The position numbers were made by a program, and so were the translations under genes. Below the pieces are notes generated by a model that was given only the letters and a program-made list of their open reading frames with translations, was not told the origin of the DNA and did no database searches. Below, in pieces: positions 1 through 11,148 of a stretch of 64,000 bases of DNA (positions within the stretch are counted from its first letter, which is position 1; each line of letters begins with the position of its first letter). Origin of the DNA: Galbibacter sp. BG1 (GTDB lineage Bacteria; Bacteroidota; Bacteroidia; Flavobacteriales; Flavobacteriaceae); NCBI RefSeq assembly GCF_013391805.1, contig NZ_CP058364.1, positions 2,168,501-2,232,500 of the forward strand, read 5' to 3'.

Positions 1-538
1 TGAGTTGGAAACCTTGGAAACGCTTCAGTATGTGAGTGAATTGGAAAGTGTGGGCGGGCGTTTTCAGTATTTTATTTCAGAAGAAAAAATTACCGCTATT
101 GTAGATTATGCGCACACCCCAGATGCTTTAAAAAATGTTCTGGAAACCATAAACACCATACGCACCGGAAATGAAAATTTAATTACGGTGGTTGGTTGTG
201 GAGGCGATAGGGATGCTACCAAAAGACCAATAATGGCAAAAATAGCTTCTCAGCTAAGTACTAAAGCTATTTTTACTTCGGATAATCCCCGAACCGAAGA
301 TCCAAAAAAAATTATTGAAGAAATGGAAGCTGGAGTAGAACCTCAAAACTTCAATAAAACCATTTCGATTGAAGATAGAAAGCAAGCCATTAAAACGGCA
401 TGCCAATTTGCACAGTCTAATGATATTATATTAATCGCAGGCAAAGGGCACGAAACATATCAAGAAGTTAATGGGGTAAGAACCGATTTTAACGATATGC
501 AGATTGTTAAAGAATTATTGTTGAACGTAAAGAAATAA
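1..538 (+). CDS. murE: UDP-N-acetylmuramyl-tripeptide synthetase MurE, C-terminal part (5' truncated by window)
   Basis: The reading frame enters from the left edge (second base onward) and ends at 538, giving about 178 residues of the C-terminal half of MurE, the cytoplasmic ligase adding the third amino acid to UDP-MurNAc-dipeptide. Visible are the central-domain motif VDYAHTPDAL, the glycine-rich VVGCGGDRD, and DNPRTEDP, the DNPR box that in known MurE enzymes marks meso-diaminopimelate as substrate, followed by GKGHETYQ near the C-terminus. The order murE-mraY-murD downstream is that of the conserved dcw cluster. A Met written at position 5 would be an internal TTG and is not a real start. 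The true start is outside the window. Confidence 0.95.
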   Translation, partial: ELETLETLQYVSELESVGGRFQYFISEEKITAIVDYAHTPDALKNVLETINTIRTGNENLITVVGCGGDRDATKRPIMAKIASQLSTKAIFTSDNPRTEDPKKIIEEMEAGVEPQNFNKTISIEDRKQAIKTACQFAQSNDIILIAGKGHETYQEVNGVRTDFNDMQIVKELLLNVKK

Positions 539-571
539 GCAGCAACCTCCCAAAGGAGCAAAGAAGTTTAT

Positions 572-1804
572 ATGTTATACTATTTATTCGAATTTTTAGA
601 AAAAGAATATCAACTGCCAGGAGCGGGGCTGTTTCAGTTCATCACCTTTAGGGCTTCTGCTGCCGTTCTTTTGTCCTTGCTTATTTCCACCATATATGGG
701 AAAAGAGTTATTAACTACCTGCGTTCCAAACAAATTGGGGAAAGTGTAAGGGAGTTGGGCTTAGATGGGCAATCTCAAAAAGCGGGTACACCAACCATGG
801 GGGGTGTTATTATAATAATGTCTACGCTTATACCGGTATTGCTTTTTGCAAAACTTGAAAATATCTACGTAATCGTGCTTATTGTCACTACGGTATGGAT
901 GGGGATTATAGGTTTTGTGGATGATTATATAAAAATTTTCAAAAAAGATAAGGAAGGATTAAAAGGAAAGTTTAAAGTGCTGGGACAGGTTGGGATAGGA
1001 CTCATAGTAGGAGCTACCTTGTACTTCCATCCCAATGTTACTGTTAAGGAAGAGCTTAAAACGCCTTCCGGGATTGAAATTTCTGCTGATAGGGATGCGA
1101 GCTTAGATTATGGGGACGAAGAAAAGTCTACTAAAACTACCATCCCATTTGTAAAAGATAATGAGTTCGATTATGCGCTCTTACTGTCTTGGATGGGCGA
1201 TGATTATGAAGATTATGCGTGGCTAATATTTATTCCCATTGTTATTTTTATCATCACTGCGGTGTCTAACGGTGCCAATTTAACCGATGGTATTGATGGC
1301 TTGGCAGCAGGTACTTCAGCCATTATAGTATTGACACTTGGTATTTTCGCATGGGTTTCCGGTAATATAATTTTCTCAGATTATTTAAACATTATGTACA
1401 TCCCTCGTGCTGGGGAGATTACCGTATTTATTGCAGCTTTTGTGGGTAGCTTGGTTGGATTTTTATGGTACAATGCTTTTCCAGCTCAAGTTTTTATGGG
1501 AGACACCGGGAGTTTAACCATAGGAGGAATTATTGCAGTGATCGCCATTGCAATCCGAAAGGAATGGTTAATTCCCATTCTCTGCGGAATTTTCCTAGCG
1601 GAAAACTTATCGGTGGTAATGCAGGTGAGTTATTTTAAATATACAAAGAAGAAGTTTGGAGAGGGCAAGCGAATATTCTTAATGTCGCCTTTGCATCATC
1701 ATTATCAGAAAAAGGGATATCACGAAAGTAAAATTGTAACTCGATTTTGGATTGTTGGAATTTTACTGGCAGTAATAACGGTGGTGACATTGAAGCTCAG
1801 GTAA
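572..1804 (+). CDS. mraY: Phospho-N-acetylmuramoyl-pentapeptide-transferase MraY
   Basis: MraY is the integral membrane enzyme that moves phospho-MurNAc-pentapeptide onto undecaprenyl phosphate to make lipid I. The 410-residue product has many hydrophobic segments and the family motifs: [26 protein letters not shown] (the aspartate pair of the active site), [19 protein letters not shown] and the histidine cluster MSPLHHHYQ. It is about 50 residues longer than the usual 360; the extra part (roughly residues 165-215, rich in Asp/Glu/Lys) sits between membrane segments and is a feature I associate with Bacteroidota MraY. The stop TAA is directly followed by the ATG of murD, so the two are surely co-transcribed. 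Confidence 0.97.
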   Translation: MLYYLFEFLEKEYQLPGAGLFQFITFRASAAVLLSLLISTIYGKRVINYLRSKQIGESVRELGLDGQSQKAGTPTMGGVIIIMSTLIPVLLFAKLENIYVIVLIVTTVWMGIIGFVDDYIKIFKKDKEGLKGKFKVLGQVGIGLIVGATLYFHPNVTVKEELKTPSGIEISADRDASLDYGDEEKSTKTTIPFVKDNEFDYALLLSWMGDDYEDYAWLIFIPIVIFIITAVSNGANLTDGIDGLAAGTSAIIVLTLGIFAWVSGNIIFSDYLNIMYIPRAGEITVFIAAFVGSLVGFLWYNAFPAQVFMGDTGSLTIGGIIAVIAIAIRKEWLIPILCGIFLAENLSVVMQVSYFKYTKKKFGEGKRIFLMSPLHHHYQKKGYHESKIVTRFWIVGILLAVITVVTLKLR

Positions 1805-3139
1805 ATGAAAAGATTAGTTGTTCTAGGAGGAGGAGAAAGTGGTGTAGGAACCGCTATTTTGGGAAAGAAAGAAGGGTTTGAAGTTTTTGTTTCCGATAAG
1901 GGAAAGATCAAAGAAAAATATAAGAACGTTCTTGAAAATATTGAAGTTGATTGGGAAGAAGGAGTGCATTCTGAAGAAAAAATTTTGAATGCCGATGTGG
2001 TAATGAAAAGTCCGGGAATACCCGATAAGGCTCCCTTGGTAAGAAAACTGTTGGAGGAGGGAATTCCTGTTATTTCCGAAATCGAATTTGCAGCATTGTT
2101 CACCGATGCCAAAATTGTGGGGATTACTGGAAGTAATGGTAAAACCACCACCACCATGTTGACCAACCATTTATTAAAAAATGGAGGGTTGAATGTGGGA
2201 ATGGCCGGTAATATTGGCGACAGTTTTGCACAAATGGTAGCTGAAACGAAGAAGGATTTGTATGTGTTGGAAATTAGTAGTTTTCAATTGGATGGAATTG
2301 AGAAATTTTGTCCGCATATTGCCATTATTACCAATATCACACCCGATCATTTGGATAGATACGAATACAAGTTTGAGAATTACATAGCATCCAAATTTAG
2401 AATCGCTATGAATCAAACGGAAGAGGATTACCTGATTTACGATGGAGATGATCCTGTAATAACAAATTGGTTAAGGGAACATCCCGTAAAATCGAGGTTA
2501 CTGCCGTTTTCCGTAGAGAGAAAAATAGAAAACGGCGCATATTTAGAAAACAACAAAATTATAATTAACATAGATAAACAGCATTTGGAAATGTCAACAG
2601 ATACTTTAACACTAGAAGGGAAGCACAATACAAAGAACGCAATGGCAGCTTCTACGGTGGCACAATTATTAAAAATTAGAAAGGCAACAATACGGGAGAG
2701 TTTGGAGAACTTTCAGGGTGCTGCCCATCGATTGGAAAAAGTGCTGAAAATTCAAAATGTACAATACATAAACGATTCTAAGGCAACCAATGTAAATGCA
2801 ACTTTTTATGCTTTAGACAGTATGAAAACACCTACTGTTTGGATCGTTGGAGGGCAGGACAAAGGGAACGATTACCTGAGTTTAATGCCTTTGGTAAGGG
2901 AGAAGGTAAAAGCCATTGTTTGTCTCGGGCTGGATAACGCAAAAATCATAGAGACTTTTGGGAGTGTGGTTGATTTTGTAGTGGAAACTACCTCCATGAG
3001 GGATGCGGTTAAAATAAGCAATGAGGTTGCAGAAAGGGGCGATACAGTTCTACTATCTCCTGCTTGTGCATCTTTCGATCTCTTTACGAATTATGAAGAT
3101 AGGGGAGATCAATTTAAAGAAGAAGTAAGAAAATTATAA
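1805..3139 (+). CDS. murD: UDP-N-acetylmuramoyl-L-alanine--D-glutamate ligase MurD
   Basis: MurD is the cytoplasmic ATP-dependent ligase adding D-glutamate to UDP-MurNAc-L-alanine. The 444-residue protein shows the N-terminal Rossmann-type start VVLGGGESGVG, the P-loop GITGSNGKTTTT near residue 110, the metal-binding ITNITPDHLDRY, NDSKATNVNA in the C-terminal domain, and LSPACASFD close to the end. Length is as expected for the family. The ATG begins at the base after the mraY stop, and 11 bp separate it from ftsW, so it is an interior gene of the dcw operon. Confidence 0.97.
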   Translation: MKRLVVLGGGESGVGTAILGKKEGFEVFVSDKGKIKEKYKNVLENIEVDWEEGVHSEEKILNADVVMKSPGIPDKAPLVRKLLEEGIPVISEIEFAALFTDAKIVGITGSNGKTTTTMLTNHLLKNGGLNVGMAGNIGDSFAQMVAETKKDLYVLEISSFQLDGIEKFCPHIAIITNITPDHLDRYEYKFENYIASKFRIAMNQTEEDYLIYDGDDPVITNWLREHPVKSRLLPFSVERKIENGAYLENNKIIINIDKQHLEMSTDTLTLEGKHNTKNAMAASTVAQLLKIRKATIRESLENFQGAAHRLEKVLKIQNVQYINDSKATNVNATFYALDSMKTPTVWIVGGQDKGNDYLSLMPLVREKVKAIVCLGLDNAKIIETFGSVVDFVVETTSMRDAVKISNEVAERGDTVLLSPACASFDLFTNYEDRGDQFKEEVRKL

Positions 3140-3150
3140 AAAGATAATAA

Positions 3151-4353
3151 GTGCGGGAAATTTTTAAAAATATAAAAGGGGATAAAGCTATCTGGGCCGT
3201 GGTTGGCCTATTGGCACTGTTTTCTTTTTTACCTGTTTACAGTGCTAGTACCAACTTGGTCTATGTGGTTGGTAGCGGTACTACATTCGGGTATTTATTT
3301 AAGCATGCCGTACTTTTATTAATGGGCATATGCGTAATCTATGCCGTTCATAAAATCCCCTATCGCTATTTTAAAGGTTTGTCCATAATAGCGATGCCAA
3401 TTATTATTTTATTACTAATCTATACCCTGGCGCAGGGAACAACAATTGGCGGTGCCAATGCCAGTAGGTGGATACAGGTGCCTTTTGTAGGGATTACTTT
3501 TCAGACCTCCACCTTGGCTTCCATTGTATTGCTTATTCACGTGGCCAGGTATTTGGCAAAAATTAAGGACAGGCAAGTAACATTTAAAGAGAGTGTCGTG
3601 CCGTTGTGGTTGCCGGTTTTTGTGGTTCTAATGCTCATCTTACCAGCAAACTTATCTACCACAGCAATTATATTTTTTATGGTTTTGGTACTATGTTTCT
3701 TGGGAGGATATCCCTGGAAATATTTGATGGGAATTATTGGTGCTGGTATTTTAGGACTTACCATGTTTGTTTTAACGGCCAAAGCATTCCCAGGATTGTT
3801 CCCAAATCGTGTGGACACTTGGATTAGTAGGATAGAAAGTTTTGCTGATGATGAAGATACTGAAGCCGACTATCAAATAGAAAAAGCAAAAATAGCCATT
3901 GCCACTGGTGGAATTGTAGGTCTGGGGGCTGGAAAAAGTGTGATGAAGAATTTTCTTCCGCAGAGTTCATCCGATTTTATTTACGCGATTATTATTGAAG
4001 AATACGGATTAGTGGGGGGATTGATTATGATTTTTATTTACCTGCTGCTCCTTTTTAGAATTGTGGTAGTAGCCCATAAATCAGATTCAACCTTTGGAAA
4101 ATTAGTAGTGATAGCTGCAGGTTTGCCCATCGTTTTTCAAGCGTTCATTAATATGGCGGTAGCGGTAGAGTTGTTTCCTGTAACTGGGCAAACGCTTCCG
4201 TTGATAAGTAGTGGGGGAACATCCATTTGGATGACTTGTTTGGCAATTGGTATTATTTTAAGTGTAAGCGCCAAGCGTCAAGAAGAATTGGAGCAAGACG
4301 AAGCGGCAATCGAAAATGAAAATCCATTAGATATATTAAGTGAGCAATTATAA
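3151..4353 (+). CDS. ftsW: Lipid II polymerase / division protein FtsW
   Basis: This is a SEDS-family polytopic membrane protein of 400 residues. FtsW polymerises lipid II at the septum together with a class B penicillin-binding protein. Some ten hydrophobic segments are visible, with SEDS signatures such as [19 protein letters not shown] and the C-terminal [13 protein letters not shown]. The best start is the GTG at 3151, 11 bp after murD. The last 14 bases overlap murG. Position between murD and murG identifies it as FtsW rather than the paralogue RodA. Confidence 0.95.
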   Translation: MREIFKNIKGDKAIWAVVGLLALFSFLPVYSASTNLVYVVGSGTTFGYLFKHAVLLLMGICVIYAVHKIPYRYFKGLSIIAMPIIILLLIYTLAQGTTIGGANASRWIQVPFVGITFQTSTLASIVLLIHVARYLAKIKDRQVTFKESVVPLWLPVFVVLMLILPANLSTTAIIFFMVLVLCFLGGYPWKYLMGIIGAGILGLTMFVLTAKAFPGLFPNRVDTWISRIESFADDEDTEADYQIEKAKIAIATGGIVGLGAGKSVMKNFLPQSSSDFIYAIIIEEYGLVGGLIMIFIYLLLLFRIVVVAHKSDSTFGKLVVIAAGLPIVFQAFINMAVAVELFPVTGQTLPLISSGGTSIWMTCLAIGIILSVSAKRQEELEQDEAAIENENPLDILSEQL

Positions 4354-5434
4354 ATTCATATTATCAGGAGGAGGCACCGGAGGACATATTTATCCGGCCA
4401 TTGCTATTGCCAATGAGCTAAAGCAACGGTATCCTCATGCCCAATTTTTATTTGTGGGAGCTCAGGATCGTATGGAAATGGAGAAAGTACCCCAAGCGGG
4501 GTATGAAATAAAAGGTTTGTGGATTTCTGGGATTCAGCGAAAACTAACCCTTAGCAATTTAATGTTTCCTTTTAAGCTCATAAGCAGTATTTGGAAAGCA
4601 AAGAAAATTGTTAAAGAGTTTATGCCCAACGTTGCTATTGGTACGGGTGGCTATGCTAGCGGTCCATTGCTAAAAGCGGCGGCGGGAAAAGGAGTGCCTT
4701 GCGTATTGCAAGAACAAAACTCTTTTCCAGGGATCACCAATAAATGGTTGGCAAAAAGTGTCGAGAAGATTTTTGTGGCCTACGACCGTTTGGAGCGCTT
4801 TTTTCCTGCGGATAAAATTGTAAAAACAGGAAATCCTGTTCGGCAGGATTTATTGACTATTGATGATAAAACGGAAGAAGCTAAAACTTTTTTTCAATTG
4901 AAGCAGGAGCGTAAAACCCTGTTTGTCATGGGTGGAAGTCTGGGAGCACGACGAATTAATCAATTGGTAGAAAAAGAACTGAACTTTTTTAAAGAAAACA
5001 ACGTACAAATTATATGGCAATGTGGAAAGCTGTATTACGATGAATATAAAAAACATGAAAGCGAAACTGTAAAAGTCAAGGCTTTTATAAATGATATGAA
5101 ATTGGCTTACGCTGCCGCAGATATTATTATTTCCAGGGCGGGAGCTATTTCGGTTTCAGAGTTGGCAATTGTAGGGAAACCAGTATTTTTCATTCCATCT
5201 CCCAATGTTGCTGAAGATCATCAAACAAAAAATGCTTCCGCAGTTGCAGAAAAAAAAGCAGCAATATTATTAAAGGAAAGCCAGCTGGAAGAGAAGTTTG
5301 AAAATACTTTTTTATCGGTATTTAATTCCGAAAAAAAACAAAAAGCACTAAGCGAAAATTTTAAAAAATTAGCGCTACCCAATGCCACAAAAAATATTGT
5401 GGATGAAATTGAAAAATTATTAAAATCAGCGTAA
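4340..5434 (+). CDS. murG: UDP-N-acetylglucosamine--lipid I GlcNAc transferase MurG
   Basis: MurG is a peripheral membrane GT28-family enzyme that converts lipid I to lipid II at the inner face of the membrane. The 364-residue product has the N-terminal signature [25 protein letters not shown], the acceptor-side [20 protein letters not shown] at the start of the C-terminal domain, and [12 protein letters not shown] with [14 protein letters not shown], which bind the UDP-GlcNAc donor. Translation starts with GTG inside the ftsW 3' end (14-bp overlap), suggesting translational coupling. Only 6 bp separate it from murC. Confidence 0.96.
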   Translation: MSNYKFILSGGGTGGHIYPAIAIANELKQRYPHAQFLFVGAQDRMEMEKVPQAGYEIKGLWISGIQRKLTLSNLMFPFKLISSIWKAKKIVKEFMPNVAIGTGGYASGPLLKAAAGKGVPCVLQEQNSFPGITNKWLAKSVEKIFVAYDRLERFFPADKIVKTGNPVRQDLLTIDDKTEEAKTFFQLKQERKTLFVMGGSLGARRINQLVEKELNFFKENNVQIIWQCGKLYYDEYKKHESETVKVKAFINDMKLAYAAADIIISRAGAISVSELAIVGKPVFFIPSPNVAEDHQTKNASAVAEKKAAILLKESQLEEKFENTFLSVFNSEKKQKALSENFKKLALPNATKNIVDEIEKLLKSA

Positions 5435-5440
5435 AACCAA

Positions 5441-6802
5441 ATGGACTTAAATAGCATACATAACGTTTACTTTATTGGCATAGGCGGTATTGGCATGTCT
5501 GGCTTAGCTCGTTATTTTAAGTTTATTGGGAAAGAAGTGGCCGGGTACGATAAAACGCCCAGCGAAATTACGAGAGGACTGGAGGATTTAGGGATTGCCA
5601 TTCATTTTGATGATGATGTTGAAAAGATTCCTGCTGATTTTAAGAATAAGGAAAATACATTGGTAGTGTACACTCCAGCCGTGCCAAAAGACCATTCCGA
5701 ATATCAATATTTTATTGCCAACGGTTTTGAAGTGCAGAAAAGAGCTGCTGTTTTAGGCTTAATCACAAAAGATTCTTACTGTTTTGCAGTTGCAGGAACG
5801 CATGGGAAAACTACTACAAGCAGTATTTTGGCGCACATTTTAAAGGAAACGGGAACTTCCATTACGGCTTTTTTAGGAGGCGTTTCAGAAAATTTCAACA
5901 GTAATTTTCTTATTGAAGGAAGCGATTATACGGTGGTAGAGGCCGATGAGTTCGACCGTTCATTTTTACACTTATCACCAACAGTGGCTTGCGTAACATC
6001 TATGGATGCAGATCACCTCGATATTTATGGGGATAAAGAAACCTTAGAGCAAACATTTGTAGAATTTTCAGACAAAATTAAACCCAACGGCAAGCTGTTC
6101 GTAAGGAACGGTCTGCCAATAAAAGGAATTACATATGGTATTGAAGACGATTCCGACTATACCATTCAAAATATTACGATTACAAACTCAACCTACCTAT
6201 TCGATTTAGTAACACCCACAGAAACTATTGTGGGGGTTACGTTTAACAAACCAGGAAAACACAATTTGTTAAACGCATTGGCAGCATTGGCAATGGCGAC
6301 AACTCTAGGCACCCCCCTAAGTCGTCTTGCCGAAGCGCTTGCCAGTTTTAAAGGGATAAAAAGAAGGTTTTCATATCAGATAAATGAAGAAAACCTCGTT
6401 TATATAGACGATTATGCACACCATCCTACAGAGATAGACGCTGTTTATGAAGCTGTGAGAAGTGCGCATCCCAATAAGAAAATTGCTGCAATCTTTCAAC
6501 CTCATTTGTTTTCAAGGACGAAAGATTTTGCCCCGGAGTTTTCGAAGAGCTTAACCCGTTTTGATGAAATAATTTTATTGGACATTTACCCGGCCAGGGA
6601 AAAACCTATAGAAGGAATAACTTCTAATTGGTTGTTGGAGATGATTGAGAATCCCAACAAACAAAAAGTTAGTAAGGAAAATCTTTCTACCGCTGTTTTA
6701 AATAGCGATGCACAGGTTTTTTTAACTCTTGGTGCGGGAGATATTGGACTAGAAGTTAACACCATAAAAAAAACGTTAAGTGAAATGAGCCGCAGCAGTT
6801 AA
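5441..6802 (+). CDS. murC: UDP-N-acetylmuramate--L-alanine ligase MurC
   Basis: MurC is the cytoplasmic ligase that starts the stem peptide by adding L-alanine to UDP-MurNAc. The 453-residue protein has the dinucleotide-like start FIGIGGIGMSGLA, the P-loop AGTHGKTTTSS, EADEFDRSFLHL, the DADHLDIY metal site and DDYAHHPTEI followed by IFQPHLFSRTKDF in the C-terminal domain. Most bacteria carry ddl or murB after murC; here ftsQ follows after 132 bp, and neither ddl nor murB is present. Confidence 0.97.
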   Translation: MDLNSIHNVYFIGIGGIGMSGLARYFKFIGKEVAGYDKTPSEITRGLEDLGIAIHFDDDVEKIPADFKNKENTLVVYTPAVPKDHSEYQYFIANGFEVQKRAAVLGLITKDSYCFAVAGTHGKTTTSSILAHILKETGTSITAFLGGVSENFNSNFLIEGSDYTVVEADEFDRSFLHLSPTVACVTSMDADHLDIYGDKETLEQTFVEFSDKIKPNGKLFVRNGLPIKGITYGIEDDSDYTIQNITITNSTYLFDLVTPTETIVGVTFNKPGKHNLLNALAALAMATTLGTPLSRLAEALASFKGIKRRFSYQINEENLVYIDDYAHHPTEIDAVYEAVRSAHPNKKIAAIFQPHLFSRTKDFAPEFSKSLTRFDEIILLDIYPAREKPIEGITSNWLLEMIENPNKQKVSKENLSTAVLNSDAQVFLTLGAGDIGLEVNTIKKTLSEMSRSS

Positions 6803-6934
6803 GTTTTACCAGCCTAAATGGTCAAAGATGAAACCAATGGTTTGCTGAGACCTTTAGAGGTAAATTGAGAATTTTGCAAATAATTCCATTTGCGGGCATA
6901 GCGGGTCTAACCGATTTTTTTTAAAAAAGAATAG

Positions 6935-7654
6935 ATGAAAAAGTATATTAATTACATAAAAATTGGCACAGTGCTTTTGGCATTGGTATTTTTGTATTCT
7001 TTTTCGAATAACAGGAATAAAAATCGTTCGCTAAGCAAAGATTCAGACATAGTTTTCTTGAATGATAATGGACATTTTATTACCAGAAATACAGTTAATA
7101 AATTGTTGATACAAAATGAAGGGGATGCTTCGAGCGTACGAAAAGAAAAATTAGCTTTGAATAGAATGGAACAGGCTCTTAACTCCAACGAAATGGTTCA
7201 AGAGGCTGACGTTTATGTATCTGTAACTGGGGAGATTGGGGCAAAAATCCGCCAGAGAACGCCTATTGCGCGCGTTTCAGCCAATCCATCTTTTTATATT
7301 GATATAGAAGGAGAGAAAATGCCATTGTCTCCTGTTTATGCTGCCAGGGTGCCATTGGTAACAGGGGTAAGTACAAAAAATGAGATGGAAAGTTTGTATA
7401 AGCTTACCAAGTTTATATACGATGATGACTTTCTAAAAAAGAATATTATTGGAATTCATCAAAAGAAAAATCATTTTGAATTAAAGTTAAGAACGGAAGA
7501 CTTTGTTGTCAATCTTGGCGCGATTGAAAACTTAGAGGCGAAGTTCAACAATTTTAAGGCTTTTTATCAAAAAGGATTGCACGATAAGACTTTAGGAAAA
7601 TATAAAGCAGTGAATCTTAGTTTTGATAATCAAGTAGTGTGTACCAAAAAATAG
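6935..7654 (+). CDS. ftsQ: Cell division protein FtsQ
   Basis: The 239-residue product has a short cytoplasmic N-terminus, one membrane segment (about residues 8-24) and a periplasmic region, the topology of FtsQ/DivIB, which links early and late divisome proteins. Sequence conservation by eye is weak, as usual for this family; recognisable pieces are IRQRTPIARV and IDIEGEKMPLSP, typical of the FtsQ domain after the POTRA. The identification leans on position between murC and ftsA. A 132-bp leader separates it from murC, and ftsA begins 3 bp after its stop. Confidence 0.88.
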   Translation: MKKYINYIKIGTVLLALVFLYSFSNNRNKNRSLSKDSDIVFLNDNGHFITRNTVNKLLIQNEGDASSVRKEKLALNRMEQALNSNEMVQEADVYVSVTGEIGAKIRQRTPIARVSANPSFYIDIEGEKMPLSPVYAARVPLVTGVSTKNEMESLYKLTKFIYDDDFLKKNIIGIHQKKNHFELKLRTEDFVVNLGAIENLEAKFNNFKAFYQKGLHDKTLGKYKAVNLSFDNQVVCTKK

Positions 7655-7657
7655 ATT

Positions 7658-9010
7658 ATGGAAAATACTAAATACGCGGTAGGATTAGACATAGGAACCA
7701 CAAAAATTGTGGCTATGATTGGTCGTGAGAACGATTATGGTAAGATTGAGATTTTAGGTATTGGAAAATCTAAAAGCTTGGGGGTGCACCGAGGAGTGGT
7801 TAATAACATTACACAAACCATACAATCGATACAGCAGGCCGTTCAAGAAGCGGAAAGTGTATCTGGATTGAAAATCCATGATTGCGTGGTAGGTATCGCA
7901 GGGCAACACATAAGAAGTTTGCAGCATAGCGATTACATTACTCGACCAGACTCGGAAGAAGTTATTAGTGATATGGACCTCGATAAGCTCTGCAATCAAG
8001 TATATAAATTAGTAATGCTTCCAGGGGAAGAGATTATTCATGTACTTCCGCAGGAATACAAGGTAGATGGTCAGGCTGAAATAAAAGAACCCATTGGAAT
8101 GTACGGAGGCCGTTTGGAGGCTAATTTTCATGTGGTAGTTGGGCAAGTATCTTCCATTAGAAATATTGGTAGATGTGTAAAAAGCTCCGGACTGGATTTA
8201 GCTGGGATTACTTTAGAGCCTTTAGCAGCTGCAAATGCGGTGTTGAGCCAAGAAGAAAAAGAAGCTGGTGTGGCACTAATTGATATAGGTGGTGGAACTA
8301 CCGATTTGGCCATTTTTAAAGATGGAATTATACGACATACCGCAGTTATACCGTTTGGTGGAAATGTGGTTACGGAAGATATAAAGGAAGGTTGCTCGAT
8401 CATTGAAAAGCAAGCCGAGTTATTGAAAATTAAATTTGGTTCTGCATGGCCTGGGGAAAACAAGGATAACGAAATTGTTTCCATCCCTGGTTTAAGAGGA
8501 AGGGAACCGAAAGAAATAACCCTCAAAAACCTTTCTAAAATAATCCATGCCCGAGTGGTGGAAATTGTAGAGCAAGTCTACATGGAAATTAAAAACTATG
8601 GGCATGAGGAACAAAAGAAAAAATTAATTGCCGGGATTGTGCTTACTGGAGGCGGTAGCCAATTAAAGCATTTAAAACAATTGGTAGAATATATAACGGG
8701 CATGGATACCCGAATAGGATATCCAAACGAGCATTTGGCTGGAGATTCCGATGCCGAAGTTGCTAGTCCGGTTTACGCAACAGCCGTTGGTTTGGTAATG
8801 AACGCTATTCAGCAACAAAAGAAAAATGGAGCTAGAGTAGCGGAAAAAGAAAGTCCGAAACAAACGGAAAGCAAAGAAAATATAGAAGAATTAGAACAAA
8901 CTGATTATAATCAAACAGAGCCCCAACCAACTGAACCACCGAGAGAGCGCAGAAGCTTTTTAGAAAAATGGTCAGAGAAATTAAAAGATTTTTTAGACAA
9001 CGCAGAGTAG
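7658..9010 (+). CDS. ftsA: Cell division protein FtsA
   Basis: FtsA is the actin-like ATPase that anchors FtsZ filaments to the membrane. The 450-residue protein opens with the phosphate-1 loop AVGLDIGTTKIVAMIG and has the phosphate-2 motif VALIDIGGGTTDLAIF and the adenosine motif AGIVLTGGGSQLKH. The C-terminus is a charged, Gln/Glu/Pro-rich linker followed by a short amphipathic helix (SFLEKWSEKLKDFL), the expected membrane-targeting sequence. It lies 3 bp after ftsQ and 79 bp before ftsZ. Confidence 0.96.
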   Translation: MENTKYAVGLDIGTTKIVAMIGRENDYGKIEILGIGKSKSLGVHRGVVNNITQTIQSIQQAVQEAESVSGLKIHDCVVGIAGQHIRSLQHSDYITRPDSEEVISDMDLDKLCNQVYKLVMLPGEEIIHVLPQEYKVDGQAEIKEPIGMYGGRLEANFHVVVGQVSSIRNIGRCVKSSGLDLAGITLEPLAAANAVLSQEEKEAGVALIDIGGGTTDLAIFKDGIIRHTAVIPFGGNVVTEDIKEGCSIIEKQAELLKIKFGSAWPGENKDNEIVSIPGLRGREPKEITLKNLSKIIHARVVEIVEQVYMEIKNYGHEEQKKKLIAGIVLTGGGSQLKHLKQLVEYITGMDTRIGYPNEHLAGDSDAEVASPVYATAVGLVMNAIQQQKKNGARVAEKESPKQTESKENIEELEQTDYNQTEPQPTEPPRERRSFLEKWSEKLKDFLDNAE

Positions 9011-9089
9011 TTCACCAACACTAAAGATGCAAGTTTAAAGAAATTAAGTAGTAAGTAGTAAACAGGAAAATAGGGTAAAAAAAATTATT

Positions 9090-11045
9090 ATGAGTAGCAA
9101 CACAGATTTAGGGAACATCTCATTCGACTTACCAAAAAATCAAAGCAATGTAATTAAAGTTATTGGCGTTGGAGGTGGCGGCAGTAATGCAATAAATTAC
9201 ATGTTTCAGCAAGGTATAAACGGTGTGGATTTTGTAGTCTGTAATACCGATTCGCAGGCGTTACAAAATACTGGGGTTCCCAACAAGGTTCAATTAGGGG
9301 TTTCCTTGACGGAAGGTCTTGGAGCAGGAGCCAATCCAGAAATTGGGGAGCAAGCGGCCATTGAAAGTTTAGAAGAGCTTCAATCGATGCTGGATACCAA
9401 TACAAAAATGGTTTTCATTACCGCTGGTATGGGCGGTGGAACGGGTACAGGAGCTGCTCCTGTAATTGCAAAACTGGCCAAGGATATGGATATCTTAACC
9501 GTTGGTATTGTAACCATTCCTTTTCAGTTTGAAGGAAAAATGAGAAACCAGCAGGCGCAACGTGGTGTTGAGAAGTTGAGACAGCATGTAGATTCCTTGA
9601 TTATGATTAATAACAACAAACTACGTGAGGTTTACGGAAATCTTGGTTTTAAGGCCGGATTCTCGAAGGCAGACGAAGTTTTAGCCACAGCGGCTCGGGG
9701 AATCGCCGAAGTTATTACACATCATTACACGCAAAACATCGATTTACGGGATGCTAAAACCGTACTTTCTAATAGTGGAACTGCCATTATGGGGTCTTCA
9801 ACTGCTACTGGAGCCAACCGTGCACCCGAAGCTATTATGAAAGCGCTCGACTCTCCTTTATTAAACGACAACAAAATTTCTGGTGCTCAAAACGTACTGC
9901 TACTTATTGTTTCTGGTGCCGAGGAAATTACCCTAGACGAAATAGGAGAAATTAACGATCACATTCAAAACGAAGCTGGCCATAATGCCAATATTATTAT
10001 GGGGGTTGGTGAAGACGAAAGCCTTGGGGATGCTATTGCCGTAACTGTAATTGCTACGGGATTTAATGCAGACCAGCAGCATGAAATTGTTAATACAGAG
10101 GCAAAAAAGATTATTCACACCTTAGAAGATGAACAAAAAGCGGTTCATGACCTTACTCCTAAGAATAATCCGACTCAATTTTCCAATCAGTTTGAAGAAT
10201 CTCAGCAGCAACCCATCAATGAAACTCCCAAGGAGGAAAAAGTGGTAAAGCACACTTTGGTGGATGATACTGAAGAAAAAGAGTACCGAAAAGAACAAAG
10301 CATGGAGTTGATTCCAACTTCAGAATTAATTAAAAATATAAATGTCGTTTACGACGAAGTAACTTTGGAAAACGACGACGACTTTGTTATTATAGATACC
10401 ACTGCAAAAATTAAAGACATCAATGTGGTGGATCCTGAAATTTTAAAACCGGAATCTAAGCAACAGACTATGTTGTCTTTTGATATGCCGTTAAATGATG
10501 ATAGCCAAGAAGAGGAAGAAACAAATACAGTTACTTTCGATTTTTCTGAAGATGTAAACGATTATGAGGTAAAAGATCATGTAGAGGTGGTTCCAGTTAC
10601 TGAGGTTTCCCAAGATGGCACCAAGCGTTATAGTTTAGATGATTATATGGAAATGGAAGATCAGCTGAACAATGCAAAACCTGCGGAGAAAAAGCAGGAA
10701 AAGGTAGAAGAAGAACTGGCGTTTAAAAAGAAGGTGGTAGAGGAGAAACCTACTCAAGAAAATACTTCTGAAGAAGTGGACCCAATGAACAGCTCTATTG
10801 AAGACAGTCTAAGAAGCCGCGCGGAAGAACGCAGACGTAAGTTGAAGGATTTTAATTACAAGTTTCACAACAACGCATCAAAAATTGAAGAAATCGAGAA
10901 GCAACCGGCCTACAAACGTATGGGCATCGATTTAGAAGATCGTAGAAACACCGATCAATCTTCAAGAATGAGTGTGGGCTCCGATAGCAATGAAGAAATT
11001 CAATTAAGGAGTAACAATTCTTTTTTACACGATAATGTAGATTAA
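9090..11045 (+). CDS. ftsZ: Cell division GTPase FtsZ (long acidic C-terminal tail)
   Basis: FtsZ is the tubulin-like GTPase that forms the division ring. The GTPase core covers roughly residues 18-335: [12 protein letters not shown], the tubulin signature [13 protein letters not shown], the T7-loop region [10 protein letters not shown] and [12 protein letters not shown]. At 651 residues it is much longer than the 350-400 of most bacteria; the extra 300 residues form an acidic, Glu/Gln/Lys-rich, presumably unfolded linker, with a more conserved block near the end (around [12 protein letters not shown]). Such a long tail is common in Flavobacteriia. A strong hairpin terminator follows, so this is probably the last gene of the division operon. 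Confidence 0.97.
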   Translation: MSSNTDLGNISFDLPKNQSNVIKVIGVGGGGSNAINYMFQQGINGVDFVVCNTDSQALQNTGVPNKVQLGVSLTEGLGAGANPEIGEQAAIESLEELQSMLDTNTKMVFITAGMGGGTGTGAAPVIAKLAKDMDILTVGIVTIPFQFEGKMRNQQAQRGVEKLRQHVDSLIMINNNKLREVYGNLGFKAGFSKADEVLATAARGIAEVITHHYTQNIDLRDAKTVLSNSGTAIMGSSTATGANRAPEAIMKALDSPLLNDNKISGAQNVLLLIVSGAEEITLDEIGEINDHIQNEAGHNANIIMGVGEDESLGDAIAVTVIATGFNADQQHEIVNTEAKKIIHTLEDEQKAVHDLTPKNNPTQFSNQFEESQQQPINETPKEEKVVKHTLVDDTEEKEYRKEQSMELIPTSELIKNINVVYDEVTLENDDDFVIIDTTAKIKDINVVDPEILKPESKQQTMLSFDMPLNDDSQEEEETNTVTFDFSEDVNDYEVKDHVEVVPVTEVSQDGTKRYSLDDYMEMEDQLNNAKPAEKKQEKVEEELAFKKKVVEEKPTQENTSEEVDPMNSSIEDSLRSRAEERRRKLKDFNYKFHNNASKIEEIEKQPAYKRMGIDLEDRRNTDQSSRMSVGSDSNEEIQLRSNNSFLHDNVD

Positions 11046-11066
11046 TTTGATTGTTAATAGTTAATA

Positions 11067-11106
11067 AACCCGAAATCTTTTAATGAAGGTTTCGGGTTAT
11101 TTTTTT
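11067..11106 (+). terminator. Intrinsic terminator after ftsZ
   Basis: A perfect 9-bp stem (AACCCGAAA at 11067-11075 with TTTCGGGTT at 11090-11098) encloses a 14-base loop and is followed by a run of T residues. It lies 21 bp after the ftsZ stop and ends the dcw transcript. Confidence 0.85.
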
Positions 11107-11148
11107 ATATTCGCACAGCGAAAAAAGTTATACTTAAACACGACGGTT

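Noticed and set aside
8128..8526. 132-residue minus-strand frame inside ftsA
   Set aside because: Shadow of ftsA; no family pattern.
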